Positions 25,254-34,596 are shown, counted from the stretch's first letter. The stretch: DNA of 64,000 nt from Pseudomonadota bacterium (GCA_023412495.1 JAEYNP010000042.1:72959-136958), one strand, 5' to 3'. A program made the numbers and translations. Notes: generated by a model not told the origin, from the letters alone.

Positions 25254-26423
25254 CTACTCCTTCAGAGGTATTGTGCAACCAATGGTCTGAGCCTGCTTCA
25301 GGAAGAAATCGTCTGTCATGCCGGCGATGAAGTCTCGTACCTTCTCCTCGGGACTGTAATTCTGCAGGTCGGCGAGGGTGACGTCGGTCATGAGGTCGAT
25401 TCCTCCGGAAACCTGGTAGGGGAATGTTTTCAACACCTGCAGATAGTGTTCAAACAGGTGCCGGTAGCAGTCCTTTATCAGCGGGAATTTGGCTTTGGTT
25501 CTCGGGGCCAGGTAGATCCGCTCGTAGTTGAAGGCTTTGAGCTCGGCCAGGGCGCCGGCGACCCTGTCGCTGAAGCCGATGAATGAAGTCTCGGGCGTCG
25601 CGATGCGGCTGGTGGTGATGAGATCGGTGACCAGGCTGTAGACGATGGTGCCGTTGGTTTCGCCCAGGATTTTGCGGCAGTTCTCGGGGATATCGTCCCT
25701 TGCGATCAGGCCGAGGATGATGGCGTCCTCGATGTCCCTGCCGATATAGGCAACCGTGTCGGCCAATCGGACCACGCAGCCTTCCAGGGATCCCGGCACG
25801 AGCGAGACCTTCGGGTCAGCCTCCTTGGCTCGCAGCTTTCGGTCGAAATCGCCAAAGGATGAGATGACCTGCGGACTGAGCCGTCCATCGTGCACTTCGC
25901 CGTCATGGCAGAGGATGCCGTCCAGCACCTGGAGGGTCAGATTCCATCCCCTGCCTTTTTTCTCCAGCTTGTCCAGAAAGCGCACCGACTGGATGTTGTG
26001 TTGGAACGGCGGCAGGCCGTGCTGGACGCAGAGTTCTGCAAGATATGTTTCCCCGTCGTGCCCGAAGGGCGGATGGCCGATGTCATGGCCAAGGGCGATG
26101 GCTTCGATAAGATCCTCATTGAGCTGCAGGAAACGGCCGATGGTCCTGGCTATCCGCGAGACCAGCTGGACGTGCAGGACCCGATGGGTGATATGGTCGT
26201 TGGCCACCAGGGAAAAGACCTGAGTCTTGTCGATGTAGCGGCTGTAGGCCCGGGAGTGGAGAATCCGATCGGCGTCGAGGGCGAACTGCTGCCGGTATCC
26301 CTCTCGTTCTTCCGGTCGTCGCCTTGTTCCCTCGACCGAGCGGGTGGCGGCCGGCGCCAGGAAAAGCGTCTCCATGTCATTCAATTTTTGCAGGGGCTGC
26401 AGCAGCGAAGGGTGGGAGGTCAT
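25254..26423 (-). CDS. dGTPase-like HD-domain deoxynucleoside triphosphohydrolase
   Basis: 389-aa HD-superfamily enzyme of the Dgt group, expected to remove triphosphate from dNTPs. The HD core is visible: H in DHITHRVLHVQLVSRIA (about 80), ALGHDIGHPPFGHDGE (about 109-125), NIQSVRFLDKL and a distal D in VVRLADTVAYIGRDIEDA (about 218). The start ATG at 26423 has a modest ribosome site. Many Dgt proteins regulate dNTP pools or resist phage, but this copy lies with housekeeping genes outside the integrated element. It is monocistronic and divergent from the selenoprotein gene. Confidence 0.88.
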   Translation of the reverse strand: MTSHPSLLQPLQKLNDMETLFLAPAATRSVEGTRRRPEEREGYRQQFALDADRILHSRAYSRYIDKTQVFSLVANDHITHRVLHVQLVSRIARTIGRFLQLNEDLIEAIALGHDIGHPPFGHDGETYLAELCVQHGLPPFQHNIQSVRFLDKLEKKGRGWNLTLQVLDGILCHDGEVHDGRLSPQVISSFGDFDRKLRAKEADPKVSLVPGSLEGCVVRLADTVAYIGRDIEDAIILGLIARDDIPENCRKILGETNGTIVYSLVTDLITTSRIATPETSFIGFSDRVAGALAELKAFNYERIYLAPRTKAKFPLIKDCYRHLFEHYLQVLKTFPYQVSGGIDLMTDVTLADLQNYSPEEKVRDFIAGMTDDFFLKQAQTIGCTIPLKE

Positions 26424-26581
26424 TTTACTCTCATACGTGTTGATATGATGGTTATAAATGGCTACACTTTGACTCTGTACAGCCCACTATAAAACAGGTT
26501 GGAAGAGAGTCACGAGGGAAGTCGGTTCTCAGCAAAGCGAGCCTGCACAAGACCAAAACGATTACAGCACAAGGAACAGCC

Positions 26582-26812
26582 ATGAAGATTTCCATCGAGT
26601 ACTGCACGAAGTGAAACTACGAACCGCGTGCCTCCGGTCTGGGGGCCGAACTGAAGAAAACGCTGGGGGCTGAAGTGCAGCTGGTGCCATCCTCCGGTGG
26701 GGTGTTCGAGGTGGTTGCCGACGGCAACGTGGTGTTTTCCAAGAAAAGTCTGGGAAGGTTTCCGGAAGAGGGCGAGGTTGCGGGCCTCATCAGGGCGACG
26801 GGCCGCGGCTAG
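26582..26812 (+). CDS. SelW/Rdx-family selenoprotein with in-frame UGA (selenocysteine)
   Basis: An ordinary ORF search stops at the TGA at 26612-26614, but the same frame continues with family-like sequence to the TAG at 26810. The product of 76 aa begins MKISIEYCTK-U-NYEPRA, giving the CxxU redox motif of selenoprotein W (Rdx family), followed by LGAELKKTLGAEV and FEVVADGNVVFSKKSLGRFPE (the G-R-FP motif). AAGGA lies upstream of the ATG, and a bacterial SECIS-like hairpin follows the UGA. Role: probably a small thioredoxin-like redox protein of the cytoplasm. It implies that the organism makes selenocysteine. Confidence 0.9.
26612..26646 (+). promoter_or_regulatory. Bacterial SECIS element for the SelW-like gene
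   Basis: The UGA at 26612-26614 is followed 15 nt later by GCCTCC (26630-26635), a five-base loop GGTCT and GGGGGC (26641-26646): a 6-bp stem with one G-U pair and a GG-U containing apical loop, 22 nt from the UGA. Loop content and distance fit SelB-recognised bacterial SECIS elements. Confidence 0.78.
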
Positions 26813-26852
26813 GAGTTTGTCGGCTATAAACGACAAGTCCTCGAGTGGCTGA

Positions 26853-27359
26853 TCAATCCTTCTGCGGTTGCGGGTCCTGACAGCTGGCGACGCAGTTCTC
26901 GCAGTTGTCGCTTTGCTTGCCCCGTCTGCAGAATTCCGCGAAGCCCATGATCATGTCCTCGCCGCCTCTCGGGCAGACTTGCATGAATTTGGTGAAATCG
27001 ATCATGCGGGAGATGATTTCCGGGGGGGCGGCGTGTTCGATGCGGCAGGCCCCTTCCTCGGCGATAGCCGCATCGATGGAAAGGACCTCGATAAAGAACC
27101 GCTTCAGGGCATCATGGCGGAAGATGACGTCTTCCGCCGCTTTCTTTCCTTCCTCCGTCAGGGTTATTGCTTCATATGGCGAGTAGTTGATAAGTCCTTT
27201 CTTGGATAGGGCCCGAAGCGCCTCGGTGACGGACGCCCGGCTCACATGGAGGCTTGCGGCAATTTCCTTGCTTCTGGCAACCAACTTGTCTTCAATTATG
27301 TGATATATCGCCTCGATGTAATCTTCCAGACTTGCACTGAGGTCTGTTTTCCCTTTCAT
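26853..27359 (-). CDS. DtxR/MntR-family metal-dependent regulator
   Basis: 168 aa. The N-terminal winged helix (SLEDYIEAIYHII, RSKEIAASLHVSRASVTEALRAL with key SRASVTEAL, LTEEGKKAA) and the metal-binding dimerisation region (HDALKRFFIEVLSID, EEGACRIEHAA) match the DtxR family. The C-terminal tail holds seven cysteines (CPRGGED...FCRRG...CENCVASC), which suggests an extra metal or redox site, as in deltaproteobacterial members. It is alone and convergent with the selenoprotein gene. Iron or manganese is the expected ligand; the targets are not visible here. Confidence 0.88.
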   Translation of the reverse strand: MKGKTDLSASLEDYIEAIYHIIEDKLVARSKEIAASLHVSRASVTEALRALSKKGLINYSPYEAITLTEEGKKAAEDVIFRHDALKRFFIEVLSIDAAIAEEGACRIEHAAPPEIISRMIDFTKFMQVCPRGGEDMIMGFAEFCRRGKQSDNCENCVASCQDPQPQKD

Positions 27360-27502
27360 AAGGCTCGTGAAAAATGGCTATGGAAATCTCGACCGGTTGG
27401 TTGTAGACTCGACTCGCTTAACAATTGGAACCCTCGGTTAACCTACTTTTCTTTTCCCTGGGAGTCAAGTAAGGACTGCTTAAAATAACATGACCAAATG
27501 CG

Positions 27503-29188
27503 ATGCTGTGTGAATTGCGAGTAAAAAACCTGGCACTGATTGAATCCCTCGAACTGAACTTCGATCAGGGTGGAACTCCCGGCCTGATCGTGATGACAGG
27601 GGAAACCGGGGCAGGAAAGTCCATCATGCTGCGGGCCGTGCAACTCCTCACCGGCAGCCGGGCGTCGGTCGACTGGATCCGCAACGGCGCGGAGTCCTGC
27701 GAGGTCGAGGCGCTGTTCGAAGTCGATCCGGGCCATGAACGCCTGCTCCGGAAGCTGGCTGATTGCGGCTTCGGCAGGGATACCACGGTGGTCCTGAAAC
27801 GGGTCCTGACCAGTGCGGGGCGGAGCAGGTTTTATGTCAACGGGTCGCTTGCCACCGCCAAAAATGTCGCGGAACTGACCGCGGATATGCTCAATGTGGC
27901 GAGCCAGCACGACCACCAGCAGCTCCTCCAGCCGAGTCTGCATCTCGATTTCCTCGACACCCTGGGCGAGCTGTGGCCGGCCAGGCGGGAATTCGGGAAA
28001 ACCTACGGCAATTGGCTGGAGAAGAAGGAGACGCTGACGGATCTCAGACGGCAGGAGCAGGAAAAGGAGCAAAGGCAGGATTTCCTGAAGTTCCAGATCC
28101 AGGAAATACGCCAGGCGGAACTGCAGCCGGGTGAGGATGAGCAGCTCGCCGCGGAGAAAAAGCGGCTGAAAAACGCCCAGACCCTGATCAAGGTGAGCCA
28201 GGAGAGCTACCGGCTCCTTGCCCACGATTTGCTCGACATGCTCACCCAGCTGCGGCAGAACCTGGGGCAGCTCGCGGCCCTCGATCCCGGCGTGGTGAAG
28301 CTTGCCGAGGACATCAGCGGCTATACCTTCCTCGCCGAAGACTACGTCAACGAGCTCCGCGACTACCGCGACTCCCTCGATGACGACCCTTATCGGCTGG
28401 AGAAGGTCAGCGAGCGGCTCGATCTCATCCACCAGCTGAAGCGCAAGTACGGCGAGACCATCGAGGCCGTCCTCGAGTTCGCCGGGCAGGCGGAGGCGGA
28501 AGTGCACCACTACGAGAACATGGACAAGCTGATCGAGTCCCTGGAAAAGGAGGTCGCCGGCCTGGAACGGGAAATGGTGCGGCAGGCCGGAGACCTTTCC
28601 GCGCGCAGGCGGGAGGTAGGCAGCGATATGGAGAAGGCCATGGCGGCGGAGTTGTCATCGCTCGCCTTCGACCGCGCAGCCTTCGTCGTGAACTGGCAGG
28701 AGGTTGAACGCGTCCCGGAAAAGATGCGGGAGAGCGGCTGGGAAAGAGGGGAATTCTTCTTTTCCGCCAATCCCGGAGAGCCGGCCAAGCCTCTTGCCAA
28801 AATCGCCTCCGGCGGAGAACTGTCCCGGGTGATGCTCGCCCTGAAGTGCCTGCTCGCCCAGAAGGACATGGTCGATACCGTCATCTTCGACGAGGTCGAC
28901 GCCGGCATCGGCGGCCAGGCCGCGGAGGCGGTCGCCCGAAAGATCAAGGAGCTGGCCGGGCATCACCAGGTCTTCTGCATCACCCACCTGCCGCAGATCG
29001 CCGCCCGCGGCACCCAGCACTTCCAGGTGTCGAAGAAGGTGGACGGCGGCCGGACCCAGTCGGCGGTGGTGCGCCTGTCGCCGGAAAGCCGGGTTCGCGA
29101 GCTGGCCCGGATGCTGGCGGGCGATTCGGTCACCGGCCAGACCGAGGCCTGGGCTAGGGAACTGCTCATGAAAGGGGCGGTTGCATGA
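27503..29188 (+). CDS. recN: DNA repair protein RecN
   Basis: SMC-like ATPase of double-strand-break repair, 561 aa. Walker A GETGAGKSIML lies near residue 35, followed by the RecN segment RFYVNGSLATAKNVAELTADMLNVASQHDHQQLL (key part SQHDHQQLL). A long coiled coil spans about 165-390, then the signature KIASGGELSRVMLALK and Walker B VIFDEVDAGIGG close the head domain. The conserved IAARGTQHFQV after the HLPQ stretch is also present. The next gene overlaps the stop by four bases. Confidence 0.96.
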   Translation: MLCELRVKNLALIESLELNFDQGGTPGLIVMTGETGAGKSIMLRAVQLLTGSRASVDWIRNGAESCEVEALFEVDPGHERLLRKLADCGFGRDTTVVLKRVLTSAGRSRFYVNGSLATAKNVAELTADMLNVASQHDHQQLLQPSLHLDFLDTLGELWPARREFGKTYGNWLEKKETLTDLRRQEQEKEQRQDFLKFQIQEIRQAELQPGEDEQLAAEKKRLKNAQTLIKVSQESYRLLAHDLLDMLTQLRQNLGQLAALDPGVVKLAEDISGYTFLAEDYVNELRDYRDSLDDDPYRLEKVSERLDLIHQLKRKYGETIEAVLEFAGQAEAEVHHYENMDKLIESLEKEVAGLEREMVRQAGDLSARRREVGSDMEKAMAAELSSLAFDRAAFVVNWQEVERVPEKMRESGWERGEFFFSANPGEPAKPLAKIASGGELSRVMLALKCLLAQKDMVDTVIFDEVDAGIGGQAAEAVARKIKELAGHHQVFCITHLPQIAARGTQHFQVSKKVDGGRTQSAVVRLSPESRVRELARMLAGDSVTGQTEAWARELLMKGAVA

Positions 29189-30234
29189 CCAAAATCAAGG
29201 CGCTCGCCCTTTTTTCCGGCGGGCTCGATTCTATCCTCGCCTCCCGGCTGATCATTGCCCAGGGCATCGAGGTGCAGGCCATCCAGTTCGTCACCCCCTT
29301 CTTCAACTACGGCATCCTGGCGGATCCCGAAGGCCACCGGGAGCGGATCCGGCAAAAGTACGGCATCGAGGTGCTCGTCGAGGACATCAGCGAGGGTTAC
29401 CTCCGGCTGCTGCACCGGCCTGCCCACGGCTTCGGCAAGAACTTCAACCCCTGTATCGACTGCAAGATCATGATGTTCTCCCGAGCCCGAGAGATGCTCG
29501 CCGAACGGGGGGCGTCCTTCCTCATCTCCGGGGAGGTGCTTGGTCAGCGGCCGATGTCCCAACGGCGCGACACCATGAATGTCATCGAACGGGATTCGGG
29601 CACGCGGGGCCTTCTCCTGCGGCCGCTCTGCGCCCGGCTCATGAGCGAAACCCTGGCCGAGCAGCGGGGCTGGGTGGACCGCAGCAGGCTGCTTGCCATG
29701 AGCGGGCGGGGGAGATCCGCCCAGATTGCCCTGGCGGCCGAATTCGGCATCACAGACTTTCCCGCTCCGGCGGGAGGCTGCATCCTCGCCGATCCCATTC
29801 TCAGCCGCAGGGTCGAGCGATTGTACAATGGCAACTCTCTGCTGCAGACAGTCGAGATTTCCGTGGCAGACGTCCGCATGCTGCTGGTCGGCCGGCAGTT
29901 CGTGCTGCCGGGCGGCGGCTGGCTGATCATCGGCCGAGACGAACGGGAAAACAATAAGCTCATGGAACTCGCCGATCCGGAGGATGCAGTACTCCTGATG
30001 GAGGAGTGGCCGGGGCCGGTGGGGGTGCTGAAAAAGGCGGCGGCCAGCTATGCCGATCCAGGCGACCTGGCCCTCGCCTGCCACCAGGCCGCGGCGATCG
30101 TCGTCCGCTACGGAAAGAAGCAGCCCCCGGGGAAGAGGCAGGGCGAAGTTACCTGCACCTTCGGCGGCGCCAGGCAACTCATTGCCGCCGAGCCTCTCGC
30201 CGACGAAATCTTCCAGCCCTGGGCGATGATGTAG
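29185..30234 (+). CDS. PP-loop ATPase, ThiI/MnmA-like RNA-modification protein
   Basis: 349 aa. The N-terminal PP-loop LFSGGLDSILASRL identifies an ATP pyrophosphatase that adenylates its substrate, as in the tRNA thiolases MnmA and ThiI. CIDCKIMMF (about residues 92-100) supplies a Cys pair, and PAPAGGCILAD another conserved Cys. The C-terminal ~120 residues resemble the domain appended to such proteins in anaerobes (NFACT-R-like; named from memory). The substrate, probably tRNA or another sulfur acceptor, is not certain. It is translationally coupled to recN (ATGA), with no evident functional link. Confidence 0.75.
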   Translation: MTKIKALALFSGGLDSILASRLIIAQGIEVQAIQFVTPFFNYGILADPEGHRERIRQKYGIEVLVEDISEGYLRLLHRPAHGFGKNFNPCIDCKIMMFSRAREMLAERGASFLISGEVLGQRPMSQRRDTMNVIERDSGTRGLLLRPLCARLMSETLAEQRGWVDRSRLLAMSGRGRSAQIALAAEFGITDFPAPAGGCILADPILSRRVERLYNGNSLLQTVEISVADVRMLLVGRQFVLPGGGWLIIGRDERENNKLMELADPEDAVLLMEEWPGPVGVLKKAAASYADPGDLALACHQAAAIVVRYGKKQPPGKRQGEVTCTFGGARQLIAAEPLADEIFQPWAMM

Positions 30235-30304
30235 CTTCGGTCCCCCCACAACCAGGGCGAACCTTGTTCCCTCGTTGAAAGTGAAGCGATAGCGAAACGG
30301 TTGT

Positions 30305-30344
30305 CGTTGTCGTAATCGTAATCGCGACAACGATTACGACAACG
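30305..30344. repeat. Simple-sequence hairpin in a convergent intergenic region
   Basis: CGTTGTCGTAATCG (30305-30318) is the exact inverted repeat of CGATTACGACAACG (30331-30344), in a stretch built from CGTTGT/CGTAAT hexamer units. It lies between two convergent genes (30235-30446), where a bidirectional transcription stop would be useful, but it lacks a T-run. Confidence 0.6.
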
Positions 30345-30446
30345 ACGACGATAGTGAATAGTGACAACAAATTGTATCCCAGCCACAACTTTGAGAGGGG
30401 ACGCAAAAGCAGGCCCCCTAAGCCTGCCGGCTGGTGAGCAATCCGG

Positions 30447-31397
30447 TCATGCCGAGAAAAGCTGATCGACAGCCCTTTCGTACCTCTCGAGTTTGTTGCT
30501 CTTCAGGATCTTCTTCAGCGTTTTCTCCTGGCCCGGAAAGGAGCCGATGAGATAGGTCCACAGCTGCTTGACCCGTCCCAGGACGTGCCCAGGCCCTGAT
30601 AATTTGTCCTGATAATGGGCGTAGAGATCCTCGTGGAAGGCGAAGATCCTCTCCCTCCGTCTCTCCGCCGATTCTTGAGGGTATCCTTTGATCTCCTCGG
30701 CCAGAAAGGGATTGGCCAGGGCGCCGCGGCCGATCATCCACCGGGTTACCGAAGGGAAACGCGCAGCCAGGGCCCTGAAGGTCTCAAGGTCGGTGATGTC
30801 GCCGTTGTAGACCAGGGTGTGCTTGCTCTTCTCCAGGCAATCGGCGAAACCGTCCGGATAGGTCGGACCCTTGTAGAGTTCCCTGCCGAGCCGGGCATGG
30901 ATGATGATCTCCTTCAAGGGGAAAGCGTCGAGGGCGGGGATCAGGGCGGGGAGCTCGCCCAGGCCGTGGTATCCGAGCCTTGTCTTGATCGACAGTTCCA
31001 TTCCCAGCATGGGCATGATCCTGTCAAGAATCTCTAGGATCTCATCCGGATAGGGCAGGATGCCCGAGCCTCTCTTCTTCTTCGCTACCATCGGCATGGG
31101 ACAGCCGAGATTCCAGTTGACATGGCGATAGCCGAGCTCGGCCAGCCGTTTGGACAGGACCAGGAACTGCTCCGAGTCGGTGTGCAGCAGCTGGGGCACG
31201 AGGGGCGGGCCGCCGTTGTGCTCCGGCAGGACGTCGCGGAGCATTTTGTCGTCGTAGAGCGACTTGCGCTGGGGATTGATGAAGGGCGCCATTGCCGCGT
31301 CGAAGCCCAGGAAGTGGCGGCACAGCGTCTCCCGGAAGAGTGAGTCGGTGAGCCCGCGGATGGGAGCCAGGTAGATGAAGGGGGAGTTGTTGGTCAT
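30447..31397 (-). CDS. tRNA-dihydrouridine synthase family protein
   Basis: FMN-dependent reductase of uridine in tRNA, 316 aa from the ATG at 31397 (MTNNSPFIYLAPIRGLTD). An in-frame ATG at 31475 adds a 26-residue segment unlike the family, so it is rejected. It has the LAP-x-x-G-T/L-T-D FMN loop, NWNLGCPMPMVAKKKRGSG with the catalytic Cys, SIKTRLGY, IIHARLGRELYKGP and VYNGDI, with IGRGALANPFL near the FMN phosphate. It is closer to the DusB/DusC-like groups than to DusA, but the exact subtype cannot be set by eye. Confidence 0.9.
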   Translation of the reverse strand: MTNNSPFIYLAPIRGLTDSLFRETLCRHFLGFDAAMAPFINPQRKSLYDDKMLRDVLPEHNGGPPLVPQLLHTDSEQFLVLSKRLAELGYRHVNWNLGCPMPMVAKKKRGSGILPYPDEILEILDRIMPMLGMELSIKTRLGYHGLGELPALIPALDAFPLKEIIIHARLGRELYKGPTYPDGFADCLEKSKHTLVYNGDITDLETFRALAARFPSVTRWMIGRGALANPFLAEEIKGYPQESAERRRERIFAFHEDLYAHYQDKLSGPGHVLGRVKQLWTYLIGSFPGQEKTLKKILKSNKLERYERAVDQLFSA

Positions 31398-31632
31398 GGT
31401 ATACGTCCGGATGAATGTGAATCTTTTCAGTATTGTGGTATGTTTAAATACTTGACACGACGGATTTCGTGTCAACCGTGGTATCGCCGGATATCGAACA
31501 AGAAAAGTGCAGATGAAGCTATTTTTTTGATATCCGGGATGATTTTTTGGAGAGCGGCAGTGGTCTGAACGGCGCCTGGCCGGGGGACAATGTCGCAGAT
31601 CATCGGAATATAGTCAAGAGCGGAAGGAAAGG

Positions 31633-33117
31633 GTGCAGCAGGTAACGCCGGAAAAATTGCAGGAGTTTTGGGGGAATTCACCCCCGGAGGTACTGGCCGC
31701 GCTGAAGCGGGTGATCAAGAGGAGGGGTGTTCGGCTCTTTCTGGTCGGCGGCACGGTGCGCGACTGGCTGTTGGGCCGCGCTACCCACGATCTCGACATC
31801 GCGGCCGCAGGGCCGGTGCGGCCTCTCGCCGAACTGCTGCGCCAGGAGCTCGGCGGGGGGGCGCTGATCGACCTATCCGCGACGGACGACGAGGTGATCC
31901 GGGTGGTGTGGCACGGAGAACAGGTTGATTTTTCGAGTTTCCGCGCGGGCGTGGCCTCCATCGAGGAAGACCTCGGCTTACGGGACTTTACCATAAACAG
32001 TCTGGCCGTGCTCCTGACGGAGAATGAAGCCACCGAGATCCTCGATCCGACGGGCGGGCTTGCCGATCTGCAGGCCAGGCGTATCAGGCATTGTCCGGGG
32101 GCCTTTGCCGCCGATCCGCTGCGGATGCTGCGCGGCTATCGGCTGGCTGCGACTCTCGGCTTCGATATCGAGCCGGACACGGCGGCGGAGATCGGCAAGA
32201 AGGCCCAACTCATCGCCAAGGCAGCGGCGGAGCGGATCTCCTACGAGCTGCGGATTATCTTCGGCTCCACCCGGACTGCCCAGACGCTTGCGGAGATGCA
32301 CAGGGTGGGCCTGCTGCGGTTGCTGCTGCCAGTACTCTACGAGGGGGAAAGGGTCGAGCAGCCGGCCTTCCATCACCTCGATGTCCTCGACCACAGCTTC
32401 CTCGCCCTGGAGATGATGGAGAAGATCATCGCGAAGCCGGATTCACACTATGGCCCCGATGCCGCGATCGCCCGCTATCTGGAAGACGGGGATGCGCGCA
32501 TTTCCCTCAAATGGGCGGCCCTGCTGCATGATGTCGGCAAGCCGGCGACGCGGGAATATCCTGCGGAGGGCGAGGGCCGGGTGACCTTCTACCGGCACGA
32601 CGAGGTCGGCCGCGAGATTTTCGAGAGATTCGCCGAGCGCAGCCGGTGGAGTAATGCCGATACCGAGCGGTGCGCGGGACTCATCGCCATGCACATGCAC
32701 CCCTTTCATCTCGTGAACCTGCAGATGGAGAGGGGCCGGATCACCCGGCGCGCGGCGGTGAAACTCTGCCGCCGGGCGGGCGAAGACCTGCCGGGCCTCT
32801 TCCTCCTGGCCATGGCCGACAGCCTGGCCAGCCAAGGAGAATTGAAACCGGCGGGAATGGAGCAGGAGCTGAAACTCCTGTACGATACCGTCCGGGAAAC
32901 CTACCGGGAATTCATCGAACCCATGCTGCGCGGGCCGAGGCTGATTACCGGCCGCGACCTCATCGAACATTTCGGCCTGACCCCGGGGCCGCTCTTCTCC
33001 GAGATTCTGTCCGAGTTGGAGATCGCCCAGGTCGAGGGGGCGGTGGTCGACCGGCAGACGGCGCTTACCTGGGTGGGGGCCTATCTCAGCCAGGCCAGGC
33101 CGGAAGATACGGCCTGA
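31633..33117 (+). CDS. cca: CCA-adding / poly(A)-type nucleotidyltransferase with HD domain
   Basis: Class II tRNA nucleotidyltransferase family, 494 aa, GTG start after GGAAGGAAA. The head has LFLVGGTVRDWLLGRATHDLDI (key GG...RD...DLD), where DLD supplies the metal-binding carboxylates, then RDFTINSLAV and GAFAADPLRMLRGYRLAATLGF (key RMLRG.R.A). An HD domain (LKWAALLHDVGKPATR, with MHMHP later) follows, as in bacterial CCA enzymes that also act as phosphohydrolases. Since the tRNA genes here encode CCA, its work may be repair. A poly(A) polymerase role is the alternative. Confidence 0.9.
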   Translation: MQQVTPEKLQEFWGNSPPEVLAALKRVIKRRGVRLFLVGGTVRDWLLGRATHDLDIAAAGPVRPLAELLRQELGGGALIDLSATDDEVIRVVWHGEQVDFSSFRAGVASIEEDLGLRDFTINSLAVLLTENEATEILDPTGGLADLQARRIRHCPGAFAADPLRMLRGYRLAATLGFDIEPDTAAEIGKKAQLIAKAAAERISYELRIIFGSTRTAQTLAEMHRVGLLRLLLPVLYEGERVEQPAFHHLDVLDHSFLALEMMEKIIAKPDSHYGPDAAIARYLEDGDARISLKWAALLHDVGKPATREYPAEGEGRVTFYRHDEVGREIFERFAERSRWSNADTERCAGLIAMHMHPFHLVNLQMERGRITRRAAVKLCRRAGEDLPGLFLLAMADSLASQGELKPAGMEQELKLLYDTVRETYREFIEPMLRGPRLITGRDLIEHFGLTPGPLFSEILSELEIAQVEGAVVDRQTALTWVGAYLSQARPEDTA

Positions 33118-33185
33118 AACGCGACGTTCGAGTCGGAAAAGCCGCCGGTTTTCGGCTTGTCAAAGAAAAATAAATGGACTAATAC

Positions 33186-33812
33186 GTGCGTAAAATAAAC
33201 GATTACTATGCAAAAAAGGCGAAAAAGGATAAATATCCCGCTCGCTCGATATACAAGCTGGAGGAAGTGCAGCAGAAGTACAAATTCCTCGGCCGTGGCG
33301 ACAGTGTGCTCGACCTCGGCTGCTATCCGGGCAGCTGGTCCCTCTTTGCCTCGGAGGCGGTAGGCCCCAAAGGCATCGTGGTCGGCGTCGACCTGCAGCA
33401 GGCCGATCAGTCGCCGCGGCCGGGAGGGGCGCCGATCCACTGGCTATGCCAGGATATCCTGTCTCCGGAGATGATTGCCGAGGTGCGCAAGATCCGTCCG
33501 GCCTTCCGGGTCCTGATCTCGGATCTGGCCCCGAAGACCACCGGCAACCGGTGGTCGGACGCCCAGCAGTCGCTGAACCTGGTGCGCAAGACCCTGGAGC
33601 TGGCCGAAGAACTGCTGCTGAACAAGGGGCACTACATCTGCAAGGTTTTTCAGGGAGAGGATTTTCCTGAGTTCGTGAACCGGATGAAGGAACTTTTCGC
33701 CATGGTCAAGGTGCTGAAGCCGAAGAGTTCCCGCGTTGAGAGCAGAGAGGTTTTCGTTTTGGGAATGGAGTATCGCAAGCCGGTTCCCGAAAGAGCGTTG
33801 CAGCAAGAATAA
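33186..33812 (+). CDS. rlmE: 23S rRNA 2'-O-ribose methyltransferase RlmE (FtsJ/RrmJ)
   Basis: 208-aa SAM-dependent enzyme expected to methylate U2552 of 23S rRNA. It starts at a GTG. Visible motifs: KKDKYPARSIYKLEE with the first catalytic K, SVLDLGCYPGSWS (SAM motif I), VVGVDLQQ, VLISDLAPKTTG with the catalytic D, and GHYICKVFQGEDF with the second K. The tail ends EVFVLGMEYR, the family's end with the catalytic E nearby (SRVESREVFVL). It lies between cca and yebC, in the same direction with short gaps. Confidence 0.95.
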   Translation: MRKINDYYAKKAKKDKYPARSIYKLEEVQQKYKFLGRGDSVLDLGCYPGSWSLFASEAVGPKGIVVGVDLQQADQSPRPGGAPIHWLCQDILSPEMIAEVRKIRPAFRVLISDLAPKTTGNRWSDAQQSLNLVRKTLELAEELLLNKGHYICKVFQGEDFPEFVNRMKELFAMVKVLKPKSSRVESREVFVLGMEYRKPVPERALQQE

Positions 33813-33836
33813 ATGATGAATCTATAGGTGTGATAT

Positions 33837-34586
33837 ATGTCAGGACATTCGAAGTGGTCGACAATCAAAAGGAAGAAAGGGGCGATCGACGCCAAGCGGG
33901 GCAAGATCTTCACCCGGCTGATCAAGGAAATCATGGTGGCTGCCAGGGCCGGCGGCGGCGACCCCGACGGCAATCCCCGCCTGCGCACGGCCATCACCGC
34001 TGCCAAGACGGAGAACATGCCCAAGGACAACATCGCCCGGGCGATCAAGAAGGGAACCGGCGAGATTGCGGGCGAAATCTATGACGAGATCATGTACGAA
34101 GGCTACGGACCGGGCGGCGTGGCCGTGCTGGTCGAGTGCATGACCGACAACCGCAACCGGACGGTGGCCGACGTCCGTCACTTCTTTGCCAAGAGCAACG
34201 GCAATCTCGGCGAGTCCGGCTGCGTCTCCTGGATGTTCGACAAAAAGGGTCTGATTCAGGTGGAAAAGGAAGGCACCTCGGAAGAGGAACTGATGGATAT
34301 GGCCCTTGAAGTCGGGGCCGAAGACGTCATCGAGGAGGAGAGCGAGTTCCACATCCATACCGCCCCCGAGGATTTTGAGACGGTCCGTAGCGCCCTGGAA
34401 GAGCGGGGAGTGAAATTCATTGACGCCCAGATTTCGATGATCCCGAAGAACACCGTGGAAGTCACCGACGAAAAAGTCGCCCGCGCCCTGATGAGACTGA
34501 TGGAAAACCTCGAGGATCACGACGACGTGCAGAATGTCTATGCCAACTTCGACATAGACGATGCCATGATGGAGCAGATCTCTTAA
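33837..34586 (+). CDS. yebC: YebC/PmpR-family transcription or translation factor
   Basis: 249 aa beginning [21 protein letters not shown], the hallmark N-terminus of the family, with AGGTG before the ATG. The three-domain YebC fold can be followed through [21 protein letters not shown] and the acidic domain ([18 protein letters not shown]) to an acidic C-terminus. Family members bind DNA and some relieve ribosome stalling. It precedes ruvCAB, the usual order in many bacteria. Confidence 0.96.
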   Translation: MSGHSKWSTIKRKKGAIDAKRGKIFTRLIKEIMVAARAGGGDPDGNPRLRTAITAAKTENMPKDNIARAIKKGTGEIAGEIYDEIMYEGYGPGGVAVLVECMTDNRNRTVADVRHFFAKSNGNLGESGCVSWMFDKKGLIQVEKEGTSEEELMDMALEVGAEDVIEEESEFHIHTAPEDFETVRSALEERGVKFIDAQISMIPKNTVEVTDEKVARALMRLMENLEDHDDVQNVYANFDIDDAMMEQIS

Positions 34587-34596
34587 GCCGACGGCA

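Noticed and set aside
26510..26836. Minus-strand frame of 108 codons over the selenoprotein gene
   Set aside because: It exists only because the plus-strand gene's frame is GC-rich on the other side; the SelW-like match and SECIS on the plus strand are much stronger.
28963..30330. Long minus-strand open frame (455 codons) opposite recN and the PP-loop gene
   Set aside because: The plus strand carries complete, motif-bearing genes over the same interval; GC-rich sequence commonly leaves such antisense frames open.
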